Counted from the stretch's first letter, positions 7,355 to 15,788 are shown. The stretch: 16,378 nucleotides of DNA from a bacterium (GCA_004558955.1 SFZC01000035.1:1-16378), one strand, 5' to 3'. Translations and numbers: made by a program. Notes: a model not told the origin generated them from the sequence alone.

Positions 7355-9190
7355 GTGGATTTTTTAAATTTCAAAATTAAAAATTTTAAGGGAATTGAAG
7401 ATACTACTATCAATTTTAATTCTGTAGCAAATATTTATACACTTATTGGTTTAAACGAGAGTGGAAAAACAACTGTTTTAGAGGCATTAAATTATTGGAG
7501 TTATTCAAAAGAAACACAAGACGCTATTGAATGTTTAGGTTTTGAAACCATAAAAGACGATTATGAATTAATTCCAATAGGCGAAGCTTCTAATTTTAGT
7601 AAAGAATGCAGTATCGAAGCTACGCTTATTTTAAATAGTGCAGATGAAGACAAAATAAGAAAATATGCCAAGACCGAATGCAACTTTGAAATAAAGGAAG
7701 ATATAAAGCAAATTTCAATTAATAAAAGAGTGATTTTTAAAGACTCTAAACTAGAAAGTAAAAGTAACAAATGGAGTATTTCTTTAAAAGGGAAAAAATC
7801 TCGAGCAAAAACAATTCGAAGATTAAGCTCTGATGATGAAGAATGGAAAAAAATTATTGCTTTCATTAGAGATGACTTGTTGCCTACTATTTTATATTTC
7901 CCCAACTTTTTGTTTGATTTTCCTGAAAAAATTTATTTGGAAGATTTGCCTGAAGAATCCGAAAAAATACGTAAAGAACAAGCTTTTTATAAAGACATTA
8001 TTCAAGATATACTTGATTCATTAAAAAGTTCTTTGAACATTCAAACTCATATTGTTGATAGGGTTAAATCTGGCGACAAAAATGATGAAAGAAGTCTTAA
8101 AAAAGTTCTATATGATATGGAACAAGAACTAAATAAAAATATTCTTGGAGAATGGAATGCGATATTTAAAAGAGGAATTGATAATAAAAAAATTAAAGTT
8201 GAGTCTGACATTGATGAAAATAATAAAGTTTTCTTAGAATTCTTTGTAGAAGATGATGGTTACTTTTCAATAAACCAACGTTCACTTGGCTTTAGATGGT
8301 TCTTTGCATTTTTATTATTTACAAAGTATAGAGGATATCGTAGTAGACAATCAACAAATATTTTATTTTTACTTGATGAACCTGCTTCTAATCTTCATAC
8401 TACTGCACAACAGAGGTTGCAAAAAAGCTTAGGTGAAATTGCAAAACCAGATTATAAGTTTATATATACAACGCATAGTCAATATCTTATTAATCCAAAA
8501 TGGCTAGAAAATACATATATTGTTAAAAATGAAGGCCTTTCGTATGATAGTGAAGAAAATATTGATGAATTTTCATCGCAAAAAACAAAAATAGATATAT
8601 TCCCATATAAACAATTCGTATCAACTTATCCTGACCAAACTAGTTATTTTAAACCGGTTCTTGATATTATTGACTATAGACCTTCTGAACTTGATATGAT
8701 TCCAGATGTTGTTATGGTAGAAGGCAAAAACGATTTTTATACATTTAAATATTTTGAAGAAATTATATTCAATAAACAAAATGAAAAATATAACTTTTTG
8801 CCTGGTTTATCAAGCGAAAAATTATTTCCATTAATACAGCATTATTTAGCTTGGGGAAAGAATTTTATTATTATTCTTGATGGAGATAAAGCTGGTACTG
8901 AATCTAAACAAGATTATATTAAAGAATTTGGTAATATTGTTAAAAATAGAATATTTTCATACAAAGATATTTCAACATTACCAAAATCAGGAAAACTTGA
9001 AGATTATATTAAAAAAGAAGATAGAATAAAAATACAACAAACTGCAAATCCAAGTTGTAGAACATACAATAAAAAGGCATTTAATAGGACTTTACAAGAA
9101 TTATATCTTACAAGTGAACCTTTTGCATTCTCAGATGAAAGTAAAAATAACATCAAAACAATATTAGATTTTTTTGATACCAGATTCTAA
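7355..9190 (+). CDS. OLD-family ATPase with C-terminal TOPRIM nuclease
   Basis: 611 residues. The start is GTG 7355 behind GAGGGG (7346-7351); the overlapping ATG at 7353 is in another frame that stops at once. The N-terminal ABC/SMC-like ATPase has Walker A GLNESGKTT (32-40), a signature-like SINQRSLGFRW region (~307-317), Walker B LFLLDEP ending at Asp341-Glu342-Pro343, and H-loop His374. The C-terminal TOPRIM domain has the acidic triad: Glu456 (VVMVEGKND) and Asp509-x-Asp511 (ILDGDKAG). This is the layout of OLD nucleases, including P2 Old and the GajA subunit of Gabija, which cut or nick DNA under ATP/nucleotide control. No UvrD-like GajB partner is adjacent, so Gabija is not supported. 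Cotranscription with the GATC methyltransferase is likely, making it either a passenger gene or a functional part of the restriction locus. Its 3' end overlaps the convergent small zinc gene by 4 bases. Confidence 0.92.
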   Translation: MDFLNFKIKNFKGIEDTTINFNSVANIYTLIGLNESGKTTVLEALNYWSYSKETQDAIECLGFETIKDDYELIPIGEASNFSKECSIEATLILNSADEDKIRKYAKTECNFEIKEDIKQISINKRVIFKDSKLESKSNKWSISLKGKKSRAKTIRRLSSDDEEWKKIIAFIRDDLLPTILYFPNFLFDFPEKIYLEDLPEESEKIRKEQAFYKDIIQDILDSLKSSLNIQTHIVDRVKSGDKNDERSLKKVLYDMEQELNKNILGEWNAIFKRGIDNKKIKVESDIDENNKVFLEFFVEDDGYFSINQRSLGFRWFFAFLLFTKYRGYRSRQSTNILFLLDEPASNLHTTAQQRLQKSLGEIAKPDYKFIYTTHSQYLINPKWLENTYIVKNEGLSYDSEENIDEFSSQKTKIDIFPYKQFVSTYPDQTSYFKPVLDIIDYRPSELDMIPDVVMVEGKNDFYTFKYFEEIIFNKQNEKYNFLPGLSSEKLFPLIQHYLAWGKNFIIILDGDKAGTESKQDYIKEFGNIVKNRIFSYKDISTLPKSGKLEDYIKKEDRIKIQQTANPSCRTYNKKAFNRTLQELYLTSEPFAFSDESKNNIKTILDFFDTRF

Positions 9191-9384
9191 TTATTGTTTG
9201 AATCTTCAAACTCGCTTAATTCTTCCCAATCGTTTGGGTTACCTGTTCGTTTTAGGTATGATTTACCTCCGTCTATTGCAACTTTACCACAAGAGCAAAA
9301 TTTAAAATCGTGTGTACGTATTGATTCTATTATATCCCCACAATGTTTACACTTGATTTTATTGTGTATAATTTTTCTTTCCAT
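9187..9384 (-). CDS. Small zinc-binding protein, DUF7695-like
   Basis: 65 residues from ATG 9384 with GAGAAG about seven bases upstream. Four cysteines (Cys12-x2-Cys15 and Cys30-x-Cys32) suit a single zinc site; the C-terminal part is acidic (EELSEFEDSNNN). The pattern of KCKHCG, then CSCGKVAIDGGKSYLKR, recalls the small proteins annotated as DUF7695 that occur in mobile and accessory regions; the match is from memory. Function is unknown. Its stop codon TAG overlaps the TAA of the OLD gene (9187-9190). A consensus TATAAT lies upstream, so it probably has its own promoter. Conserved cysteine spacing and a good ribosome site make it a real gene rather than a chance frame. Confidence 0.78.
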   Translation of the reverse strand: MERKIIHNKIKCKHCGDIIESIRTHDFKFCSCGKVAIDGGKSYLKRTGNPNDWEELSEFEDSNNN

Positions 9385-9409
9385 TTTAAACTTCTCAATT
9401 TATAAATGA

Positions 9410-9415
9410 ATTATA
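9410..9415 (-). promoter_or_regulatory. Probable -10 box of the small zinc gene
   Basis: On the - strand this reads TATAAT, a consensus -10, 25 bases before the ATG at 9384 and upstream of GAGAAG. No good -35 is visible at 17-base spacing. Confidence 0.4.
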
Positions 9416-9498
9416 TCGAGCAAGAATCCTATGCACACCATTTTGTAGCAAAAGTTTGCGAAGTTTGTTATTGATATTTGTAGCATATGTTGGTAACG

Positions 9499-11082
9499 TT
9501 AATTACTTATAATATATTCTTTTATCTCTTTTTTATTAACTAAATATTCTATAAATATCTTTTTAGTTTGACCTTCAATTTTAATAAGAGGATTAGCATT
9601 ATCAATAGAAGTAATGTAAAACGGTCCATCGTTTAATTGCTTATAACTTTTACTAAATACGGTATGTATTTTATTTGATTTGTCTGCCTTTAAAATATCA
9701 ACATTCAATTCTACACAATTTGCTAAACCACATGCTGCTGTATAATCATAAGAAATACTTATATCTTTATTATTTAATGTAAACATCTCTGGTTTAGAAG
9801 AAAACACTCTTGCTCCTAATCTTAAAGCGTTTGGAACATCAATACTATCTGCACCATTAAAAATTTTATCAAATTGCTCTTGGTTTTCATAATTAGTCAT
9901 ATCATGTGAGTGTATATAATTTATTTCTTTTAAGGAATATGGTCTATCATAACTATTGTTATATGAAGTTTCCACGTCCTGAAATTCTTTGACATCTATA
10001 TAGGATGAATCTTGATAAGGATAAAATATCCAATAATTATTTTCATAAATGATATTTTCCCATTTATCAAAGCCGATAACATCCTTTTCTTTAATTGTAT
10101 TTATTTCGATATTTTCATTTGTATTAGTTAATGTAATTGGTACGTACAAATAATGAATTAATATAGATAAAAATATACTTATAAAAAACCATATAAAGAA
10201 AAAGGTAAAACCTTTTTTATATTTATCTTTTAGCCCCTTAATAACAAAAATTATCGTGCCTAAAGCAACTATGTGCATTAGTATTATTTTAGGCATTTCC
10301 CACATATTTGCATTGTAATTATGTGTTCCCACTAAAGATATGATCATTGATATTAAAACAACAAATCCACTAAGAATTTTATATTTCAATGCAATTCTAT
10401 TATTGAAAATATTTACGACCAATAACCCCCAAAGAATATATATTGGGTCAAAACAAGACATTAAAATATAAAATAAGTAGGTACATATTGGATGGAGATA
10501 ACATATAATTGTGCAAGCGGAAATACATCCTATAATAGCCACAAGTACGTATAAAACAATTTTATGAAATTGAGTATTTTTTAAAATTTCGAATCTGTTT
10601 AAATTTGAGTGACAATACTTACATCTTCTTGCTGTGTATAATATTTCTTCTGAACAATATGGACATATTTTTGTTTTGGGTATATCTTCGTGTTTTGTTT
10701 CTTCGTTTTTCGCTTCTAATTTTTCAATAAATTTTTTATATTTTTTTAATACAAAAGTAAGAAAAATTATCCCTAATAAAATAATTATGAAACCTAAATT
10801 AAAGGTGGTAAAATATGAAGAATTATTTTGTTCATGATTGATATACCATTTTACACCTTCTATTGCCTGTTTATATTCTGCAACTTGTTTGTATTCAGGA
10901 ATATCATAATGATTTTGAGGATATAACTCTTTCATTATTTCAACGGGCAGTCTTTCTTCTTTTGCTTGAATAGCTTTATATTGTATATTAGTTTGTATAT
11001 TTTTTTCTTTTGCAAAAAGCACCTGTGTTGGTGTTTTTAAAGAATTAATTTGTGTTTGAAATAAATAAAGATTAGGTTTCAT
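9499..11082 (-). CDS. Multi-pass membrane protein with internal zinc ribbon and large C-terminal domain; function unknown
   Basis: 527 residues from ATG 11082 with ribosome site GAGGTG just upstream. Residues 1-92 are soluble and charged. A first membrane helix lies at ~93-112, then a Lys/Glu-rich stretch and a zinc ribbon (Cys140-x2-Cys143, Cys154-x2-Cys157), then about five more membrane helices (~174-196, 200-226, 236-252, 264-282, 291-313). The last ~210 residues form an extra-membrane domain of mixed strands and helices. I recognise no catalytic motif. Zinc ribbons of this CPYCSEEI...CKYCHSNL form are common in bacterial membrane proteins and usually sit in the cytoplasm. It is the last gene before the island edge and stands alone on its strand. 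It could be cargo, a sensor, or a membrane effector of a defence system; the sequence does not decide. Confidence 0.85.
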   Translation of the reverse strand: MKPNLYLFQTQINSLKTPTQVLFAKEKNIQTNIQYKAIQAKEERLPVEIMKELYPQNHYDIPEYKQVAEYKQAIEGVKWYINHEQNNSSYFTTFNLGFIIILLGIIFLTFVLKKYKKFIEKLEAKNEETKHEDIPKTKICPYCSEEILYTARRCKYCHSNLNRFEILKNTQFHKIVLYVLVAIIGCISACTIICYLHPICTYLFYILMSCFDPIYILWGLLVVNIFNNRIALKYKILSGFVVLISMIISLVGTHNYNANMWEMPKIILMHIVALGTIIFVIKGLKDKYKKGFTFFFIWFFISIFLSILIHYLYVPITLTNTNENIEINTIKEKDVIGFDKWENIIYENNYWIFYPYQDSSYIDVKEFQDVETSYNNSYDRPYSLKEINYIHSHDMTNYENQEQFDKIFNGADSIDVPNALRLGARVFSSKPEMFTLNNKDISISYDYTAACGLANCVELNVDILKADKSNKIHTVFSKSYKQLNDGPFYITSIDNANPLIKIEGQTKKIFIEYLVNKKEIKEYIISN

Positions 11083-11397
11083 ATTTCACCTCAACAACAA
11101 TAGTAATATAAAAACAATTAAAACACCATTAATAATGAGGATTCAAGCTAGATATATAATTTTAAAAATTTACGGAATTTTTTTGTGGCTCAGATTGAGC
11201 GAAGCTGTTTTATGTTTTTGTCCCCTCCCCACCCCTTAAAAGTAGCTGGTCGAGGACAGATATAAAGGAGGAAGCTGCAAATAGGTTGCAAATTTTCTGA
11301 TAAAGTCTGAGCAAATGTGATAAATTGTGAGAATAAAATTGGCTTAAAATCCATGTGACGCAAGCAACAGAAACAAATTCCGATAAATTATAATAAA
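11083..11397. other. Non-coding end of the island
   Basis: No convincing gene. It holds the leader of the membrane-protein gene at its left end, a small perfect hairpin GCTCA-GAT-TGAGC (11188-11200), a C-rich run (TCCCCTCCCC, 11221-11230), a direct repeat of TGCAAAT in the 11280s, and a lone TATAAT (11389-11394). A 66-codon frame on the - strand has no ribosome site and no protein-like character. Confidence 0.5.
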
Positions 11398-11430
11398 AGC
11401 TAGAAAGCACTGAGAATGTGGCTTCCAGCT
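11398..11430. repeat. Imperfect inverted repeat abutting the tRNA fragment
   Basis: AGCT (11398-11401) pairs with AGCT (11427-11430). After one mismatch, GAA pairs with TTC, and after a bulged A, GC pairs with GC around a ~12-base loop. The hairpin ends one base before homology to a tRNA starts at 11432. It may be an integrase-arm or end structure of the island, or chance. Confidence 0.35.
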
Positions 11431-11431
11431 T

Positions 11432-11473
11432 CTTCTAAGCGGTAGGTCATGCGTTCGAATCGCATCCAGGGTA
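11432..11473 (+). other. 3' fragment of a tRNA-Arg(UCU) gene; probable island attachment site (attR)
   Basis: The sequence matches tRNA positions 32-73: anticodon loop CTTCTAA with anticodon TCT (11434-11436), 3' anticodon stem GCGGT, five-base variable loop AGGTC, T arm ATGCG-TTCGAAT-CGCAT (11449-11465, all five pairs perfect with the standard TTCGAAT loop), acceptor 3' strand CCAGGGT (11466-11472) and discriminator A (11473). CCA is not encoded. Upstream there is no acceptor 5' strand (ACCCTGG expected), no D arm and no proper 5' anticodon stem, so this is not a working tRNA. Integrases that use tRNA genes leave such 3' ends at the far side of the insert, so island DNA lies to the left and chromosome to the right. 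Confidence 0.82.
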
Positions 11474-11479
11474 AATAAG

Positions 11480-11513
11480 AATAGGACAGAGATTTATTCT
11501 TGTCCTATTTTTA
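11480..11513 (+). terminator. Rho-independent terminator of the former tRNA gene
   Basis: AATAGGACA (11480-11488) and TGTCCTATT (11501-11509) form a perfect 9-bp stem around a 12-base loop, and the 3' arm runs into a T-rich stretch. It sits 6 bases after the tRNA fragment, where a tRNA terminator is expected, which supports the region to the right being the original chromosome. Confidence 0.75.
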
Positions 11514-11543
11514 TTTGCTTTTAAAAAAGATTACTTATTGGCA

Positions 11544-11696
11544 ATGGAGCAGAGCCCGATAAAAGATGTGGAAATAAAAGTGCTGTTAAAAGAAGCCTTG
11601 ACCAACAAAATCACAGATAGAGAAGTTTATATGAGGGGTATTGATGCAAGTTATAACTACGAAGGTTATAGCACCTACAAAACAGAAGAGTGCTAA
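11544..11696 (+). pseudogene. Possible gene remnant, 50 codons, unrecognised
   Basis: An ATG at 11544 opens a 50-codon frame ending in TAA (11694-11696). It is rich in charged residues (KDVEIKVLLKEALTNKITDR) and ends GYSTYKTEEC, more protein-like than a chance frame. It has no clear ribosome site, and the frame is also open backwards into the terminator hairpin. It ends 26 bases before the acyltransferase remnant, like the last piece of an upstream operon gene. I read it as the 3' remnant of a lost gene; a real small protein is the alternative. Confidence 0.35.
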
Positions 11697-11722
11697 TTTT
11701 TACCTCAAGCAAAGGAATATTT

Positions 11723-12133
11723 ATGAAAAACTCAACCTACTTTAAAAATTTGGATTTTTTACGTTTTGTACTTATTCTGATTATTGTTTGTCTGCATTTT
11801 CAACACGGTGTAATAAATGTTTTTATGGACAAAATTGCGTTCTATTCCGGATTACAAGATGCTTTGGCTTTTTCTTGGCTGCCTGTTGAGTTTTTCTTCA
11901 TATGTTCAATCTTTTTAGGCAAAGCAACTTTTGGAATATTTTTAACCCACCAATTTATAATAAAAGCTTGGAATGTCGTAATTTGCCAACAACATCAAAA
12001 TTGGGTATTATCGCACCCTATTTCAAACCTTGCTATTTTACTCGCAATAATAATCGTTTTCGGATTTTTTGCACACTACAAAGTCGAAGTTCAGACAACG
12101 AAATATCTAAAAAAGAAATTTGAAATCGTTTAA
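11723..12133 (+). pseudogene. Acyltransferase-3 (OafA-like) gene with central deletion
   Basis: From ATG 11723 (AAAGGA at 11711-11716) it encodes 136 residues. The start, YFKNLDFLRFVLILIIVCLH, is the typical N-terminus of acyltransferase-3 membrane enzymes, including the His used for acyl transfer, followed by WLPVEFFFI as in the family's VEFFF segment. The next residues, GKATFGIFLTHQFIIKAWN, are typical of the last helices. Intact members have about 330-400 residues with ten or so helices, so over 200 residues are missing, with the two ends joined in frame around FICSIFL/GKATFG. The product would lack most of the membrane channel and is unlikely to acylate cell-surface glycans. It lies beside the tRNA integration site, and its 3' end faces the convergent large gene with only 23 bases between them. 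Confidence 0.7.
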
Positions 12134-12156
12134 ATTTGCCTTCACAAATAACAATC

Positions 12157-15100
12157 CTACAACGGAATGCTGTGATGATTGCAAAAATCCATCAATTTTT
12201 CTTTTTTAACATTGATTTTCTCACGCAAATATGTGTTCTTCGTAACCTTGACAATCAAATCAGTTGCCTTATCATACATAGTCGAAGAGCCACGCAAAAA
12301 TTCCAACTGTTTTTGAGATTCGACAGAACCCAACTCAAAATAATAATTTGCGTACAAGTAATAAATTTTTGACAGCAAATCGTTCATATTATACTTTTTG
12401 GCAAGCAATAGTGCCGATTCCAAATTTATCTTAGCGGTTTCATAATCAGACTGTTCAATTTCAGCCTTTGCAATAACCATTCGCAAAAGCACAATGAAAA
12501 AAGTATTATTAATTTGCGGATTTTGTGCAATTTCAAGAGCCTTAGTAGCAATTTCAATCGCATTTTTAGGAGATTCCGTTATAATTGTTGCTTCTGCAAT
12601 ATAATACCAAGACAACAACGCACCGAGTGCCAATTTCTTATTGGCAAAATATGTTACCTGCTCATCGTAAATTTCAATAGCGTGTTTTGCCTGTTTATTG
12701 TCACAGAAAAGTTTGCCAAGCATTGCCTTAAAGACATTTTTGCTAAACACATCACCGGTATTATTGGCAAACATCACATATTCAAAAAGATTTTCTCTCA
12801 AACCGTCATAATTCTTCAAAAGAAAATTATTCATCGTTTCAATCAAATCATAGCAATTTGTAAATTGAGCCTTTGCATCATCAACATTTTCATCATCACC
12901 GTAAGCCACGCCCAAACGATTTGCCACATCTGCCAAGACCTCACGAGAGGTGACAAAATTTCCCTTCATTGTGTTGGCATAAGCCAAAGCAAGTTTCAAC
13001 CTGCAAATCAAGTTAACATCACCGATTCTGTGTTTATCAATAGTATCAAACAGGGTTGTCAAAACTTCAAACGACCTGTCATTTCCCTGTAAAACAAGAG
13101 CAATCGCCAACGCTGATTGAACCCTCAACCAAGTATCATAAATAAATCCGAGCGGAATTGTTTTATTTAACCCAGGTTTTGAAATATAAGAATTTAGCAC
13201 AGGCAAAATATCGTTATCCACAAGGTTTACAACCTCACCGCAATTTCCTATACGCAAAAGTGAATATAATTTTGTCGCCTTAATAAGTGCTGTTTCAAGT
13301 TCGGTTGAAGGTTGGGTCATTTTCTTTAAAACATTATCTACACACTCAACATCACCGTAATAATTCCCGATTTTCTTGCAACAAGCCGCAAGATACCCGA
13401 GCAACTCGATTTCCTTAACTTCATTATTGTTCGTTTTTGCATTCGCAATCGCATCAGGCAAAAATTCCATCGCCTCTTCAGGGTCATATTCTGTCAAAAG
13501 TTTCCCCAAACGCTCACTGATATTATACCTGATATTCACGGTTTCATTCTCGTTAAACTCATTAAGTAAGGCTAAACATTGACGCTGCGAAATTACATAC
13601 AAATTGATATCGCCGATATATGCGGCAATTCTTGTTAATTTTGTCCAAACATCAAATGCCATACGATTTTCTTTCAAATTATGAGCAATCACCGCCATTA
13701 CGGGATTTACATTCAATTCAAAAACGCTCAACGCACGCCCGATTTTAACATTTATTTCTTCAAACTCTTTATCGGAAAGCAAATGCTTTTGTATTGTTTC
13801 CCACAAATACACATTACTAAACTCGAAAAATGCCTCATTATAACGTCTGATAAATTTCGCTTTTTCCAAATATGTAAGATATTCGCCAAACTCTTTGTCC
13901 TTGTAGCCAAAAATCTCTTTCAGCAAAGCCAAGTTCAATTTTTCACCCAAAATATTTGCTCCACAAAGAAGTCGAAAAGCCTCAAGATTAATTTTTCTCA
14001 AAGTTGCCAAACGCTCAGAAACCAAATCACTAAACGTTTTCGGCATCAAAAACGCTTTGTCAGTAATTTGACAATCAAAACAATAACTTACGGCCTGTTC
14101 GGCGAAGGCGGAATTTCCACGACATTTATCAAAAATAATTTCTTGTTCCCGTTTAGAAACATAAGTTCCCGATTCACCGGTAAATTTCAACCTGTGTTCA
14201 AATTCATCTACAGAAACAGGTGCCAAATGAATATCCGTATAAGCTTTTAAATCTTTGTTTTCAATCCCGAAAAATCCGCTCACAGGCTTGTGTTCGTTGT
14301 AAATCACAACAAATTTTAAATTTTTCCAATTATTCGAACGTTTGACAAAATTTGACAAAAATTCTATAGAAAACCCGTCAATATAATCAAAATTATCAAC
14401 AACAAAAACAAAATGTCCCGTATTACAAAAAGCATCAAAAACTCTGTTTAGAATATCAAAAGTTTTCCGCTTATTTATAATTATATCTTCATAATTTCCA
14501 TCTTTAGAATTATACAAAAAGTTCAAAAAATCAGAAATTTCCGTAGCATTCAAAAATCTTAATTCGTTGCTAAAAAACGGCATCGCTTCTTTTTTCAAAT
14601 CATTTTCGTTCAGATAAAAATCCGGCAAATTGAACAAATTTAGCAACATATTTTGAATAACTCCCCCGGGTGAAAGTTGAGTTACGGGAGTGCATCGCCC
14701 GATACACCATTCAAAATTATAGCTTTTCAAATTGTGCATGACCTGACGTAACAAGGTAGTTTTGCCAAGTCCTTTTTCACCTGTTATGGAAAAGATTTTT
14801 TTCTCTTTGTTACAAAGCCCTTCTGATAAAACTTTATAACCTTGAGTCGAAGTCATCAAAGTTGGCATGAATTTCAAGTTCAAAAGCCCATCATTTTTTT
14901 GTTTTGGCTTGTTTGAAGATTTTGCCTTATTTTCAACCGTTTTTTGCTCTCTCATAGCAACTGCAGAAACAAGTGGAGAGCCGCATTTTCTGCATTTTTT
15001 TGCAATAGGGAAATTCACACTGTTACAATGAGGACAAATTTTTAACAATTCTTGCCCGCATTTTTTGCAAACAACTTCACCTACAGGGTTTACGGTATTG

Positions 15101-15192
15101 CAATGACTGCATAATAAACCTGTACGAGATTTACAATAAGGACATTTCAACGCCTCATTGGGAATATTTTTTTTGCAAACAGGACATTTCAT
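12157..15192 (-). CDS. Triple zinc-ribbon / AAA-type ATPase / TPR-repeat protein
   Basis: 1011 residues from ATG 15192, without a clear ribosome site; the start is 13 bases after the sigma-like gene, so translational coupling is likely. Residues 1-73 hold three zinc ribbons in tandem (Cys pairs 3/6 with 17/20, 28/31 with 42/45, 53/56 with 67/70). A Lys/Asn linker follows. The ATPase domain has Walker A GEKGLGKTT (138-146) and Walker B FVFVVDNFDY (261-270), resembling the AAA_16/STAND type found in signalling ATPases and next to cyclase domains. Residues ~500-1000 are helical repeats of TPR character, with regular Ala/Leu/Tyr spacing. No cyclase, kinase or nuclease domain is visible. It may be a regulatory or scaffold ATPase working with the adjoining sigma-like protein. 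It belongs to the chromosomal side. Confidence 0.88.
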   Translation of the reverse strand: MKCPVCKKNIPNEALKCPYCKSRTGLLCSHCNTVNPVGEVVCKKCGQELLKICPHCNSVNFPIAKKCRKCGSPLVSAVAMREQKTVENKAKSSNKPKQKNDGLLNLKFMPTLMTSTQGYKVLSEGLCNKEKKIFSITGEKGLGKTTLLRQVMHNLKSYNFEWCIGRCTPVTQLSPGGVIQNMLLNLFNLPDFYLNENDLKKEAMPFFSNELRFLNATEISDFLNFLYNSKDGNYEDIIINKRKTFDILNRVFDAFCNTGHFVFVVDNFDYIDGFSIEFLSNFVKRSNNWKNLKFVVIYNEHKPVSGFFGIENKDLKAYTDIHLAPVSVDEFEHRLKFTGESGTYVSKREQEIIFDKCRGNSAFAEQAVSYCFDCQITDKAFLMPKTFSDLVSERLATLRKINLEAFRLLCGANILGEKLNLALLKEIFGYKDKEFGEYLTYLEKAKFIRRYNEAFFEFSNVYLWETIQKHLLSDKEFEEINVKIGRALSVFELNVNPVMAVIAHNLKENRMAFDVWTKLTRIAAYIGDINLYVISQRQCLALLNEFNENETVNIRYNISERLGKLLTEYDPEEAMEFLPDAIANAKTNNNEVKEIELLGYLAACCKKIGNYYGDVECVDNVLKKMTQPSTELETALIKATKLYSLLRIGNCGEVVNLVDNDILPVLNSYISKPGLNKTIPLGFIYDTWLRVQSALAIALVLQGNDRSFEVLTTLFDTIDKHRIGDVNLICRLKLALAYANTMKGNFVTSREVLADVANRLGVAYGDDENVDDAKAQFTNCYDLIETMNNFLLKNYDGLRENLFEYVMFANNTGDVFSKNVFKAMLGKLFCDNKQAKHAIEIYDEQVTYFANKKLALGALLSWYYIAEATIITESPKNAIEIATKALEIAQNPQINNTFFIVLLRMVIAKAEIEQSDYETAKINLESALLLAKKYNMNDLLSKIYYLYANYYFELGSVESQKQLEFLRGSSTMYDKATDLIVKVTKNTYLREKINVKKEKLMDFCNHHSIPL

Positions 15193-15205
15193 AAATCTGT
15201 ATTAT

Positions 15206-15763
15206 CTATTGAATAACATCTCTGACTTTTTCCATCAACTGATAAAGTCTTTTGGAAACTTCAGACTGTGACACCCCAAGTTCTTCCGAAATTTCTTTTT
15301 GTGTCATGCCTTTATCATATCGCAAAGTATAAATATGTAAATAGTCTTTCTTAGGATTTTCTTTATCAATACGGATAACAGAATCGGCAACAAATTCCAA
15401 AACTTCCTTCTGAATAACAATTTCTTCGGGACTTTCGGGAATTTTTATACTTGAATAACTCACAGAAACGTCCGAAAAATCAATTTCGGGAGTTTCTACG
15501 GTAACTTCTTTTGAAGACATGTAGCCTGCACGAGTTCTGCGAAGTCTTCCGGAATCCTTTAATACACTTACGATTGCAGTATTAACAATACGTCGCATAT
15601 AGGCTTCCAACGTAACTTCAGAATCAATCGCATTAATAATTGACACTGAGCGTTTGCATGTTTCATTAAAGAAATCGTCATACAAATCCTCATTGTTAGG
15701 GTATTTTCTATCCCCTTTTATTATCCTGCTGATTAAATCTATCTTTTCTTGTGCCAGTTCCAA
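15206..15763 (-). CDS. Small sigma-70-like protein with region-4 HTH
   Basis: 185 residues. The best start is TTG 15763 with AGAGGA eight bases upstream. Residues ~20-75 (NNEDLYDDFFNETC to LEAYMRRIVNTAIVSVLKD) resemble sigma region 2. A linker of about 75 residues follows. Residues ~140-183 hold a region-4-type HTH: LRYDKGMTQKEISEELGVSQ, then SEVSKRLYQLMEKVR. This would recruit RNA polymerase to, or regulate, a specific promoter set. It is cotranscribed with the ATPase/TPR gene, which could act as its sensor or anti-sigma-like partner; that is inference. Size and layout match short group-3/4 sigma factors. Confidence 0.82.
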   Translation of the reverse strand: MELAQEKIDLISRIIKGDRKYPNNEDLYDDFFNETCKRSVSIINAIDSEVTLEAYMRRIVNTAIVSVLKDSGRLRRTRAGYMSSKEVTVETPEIDFSDVSVSYSSIKIPESPEEIVIQKEVLEFVADSVIRIDKENPKKDYLHIYTLRYDKGMTQKEISEELGVSQSEVSKRLYQLMEKVRDVIQ

Positions 15764-15788
15764 AACTGTAATCCTCTATCCTAGATTT

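Noticed and set aside
7355..9190. Gabija or PARIS
   Set aside because: No UvrD-like GajB follows the OLD gene, and no DUF4435/AriB partner is present; the next gene is a convergent 65-residue zinc protein.
11210..11410. 66-codon - strand frame in the island end
   Set aside because: No ribosome site, no recognisable motif, and it runs through the C-rich tract; treated as non-coding.
11401..11473. Complete tRNA gene
   Set aside because: Positions equivalent to the acceptor 5' strand, D arm and 5' anticodon stem do not pair with the well-formed 3' half.
12514..14250. Two open frames of about 190 codons on the + strand
   Set aside because: Both are antisense to the large ATPase/TPR gene and have no ribosome sites or recognisable domains.
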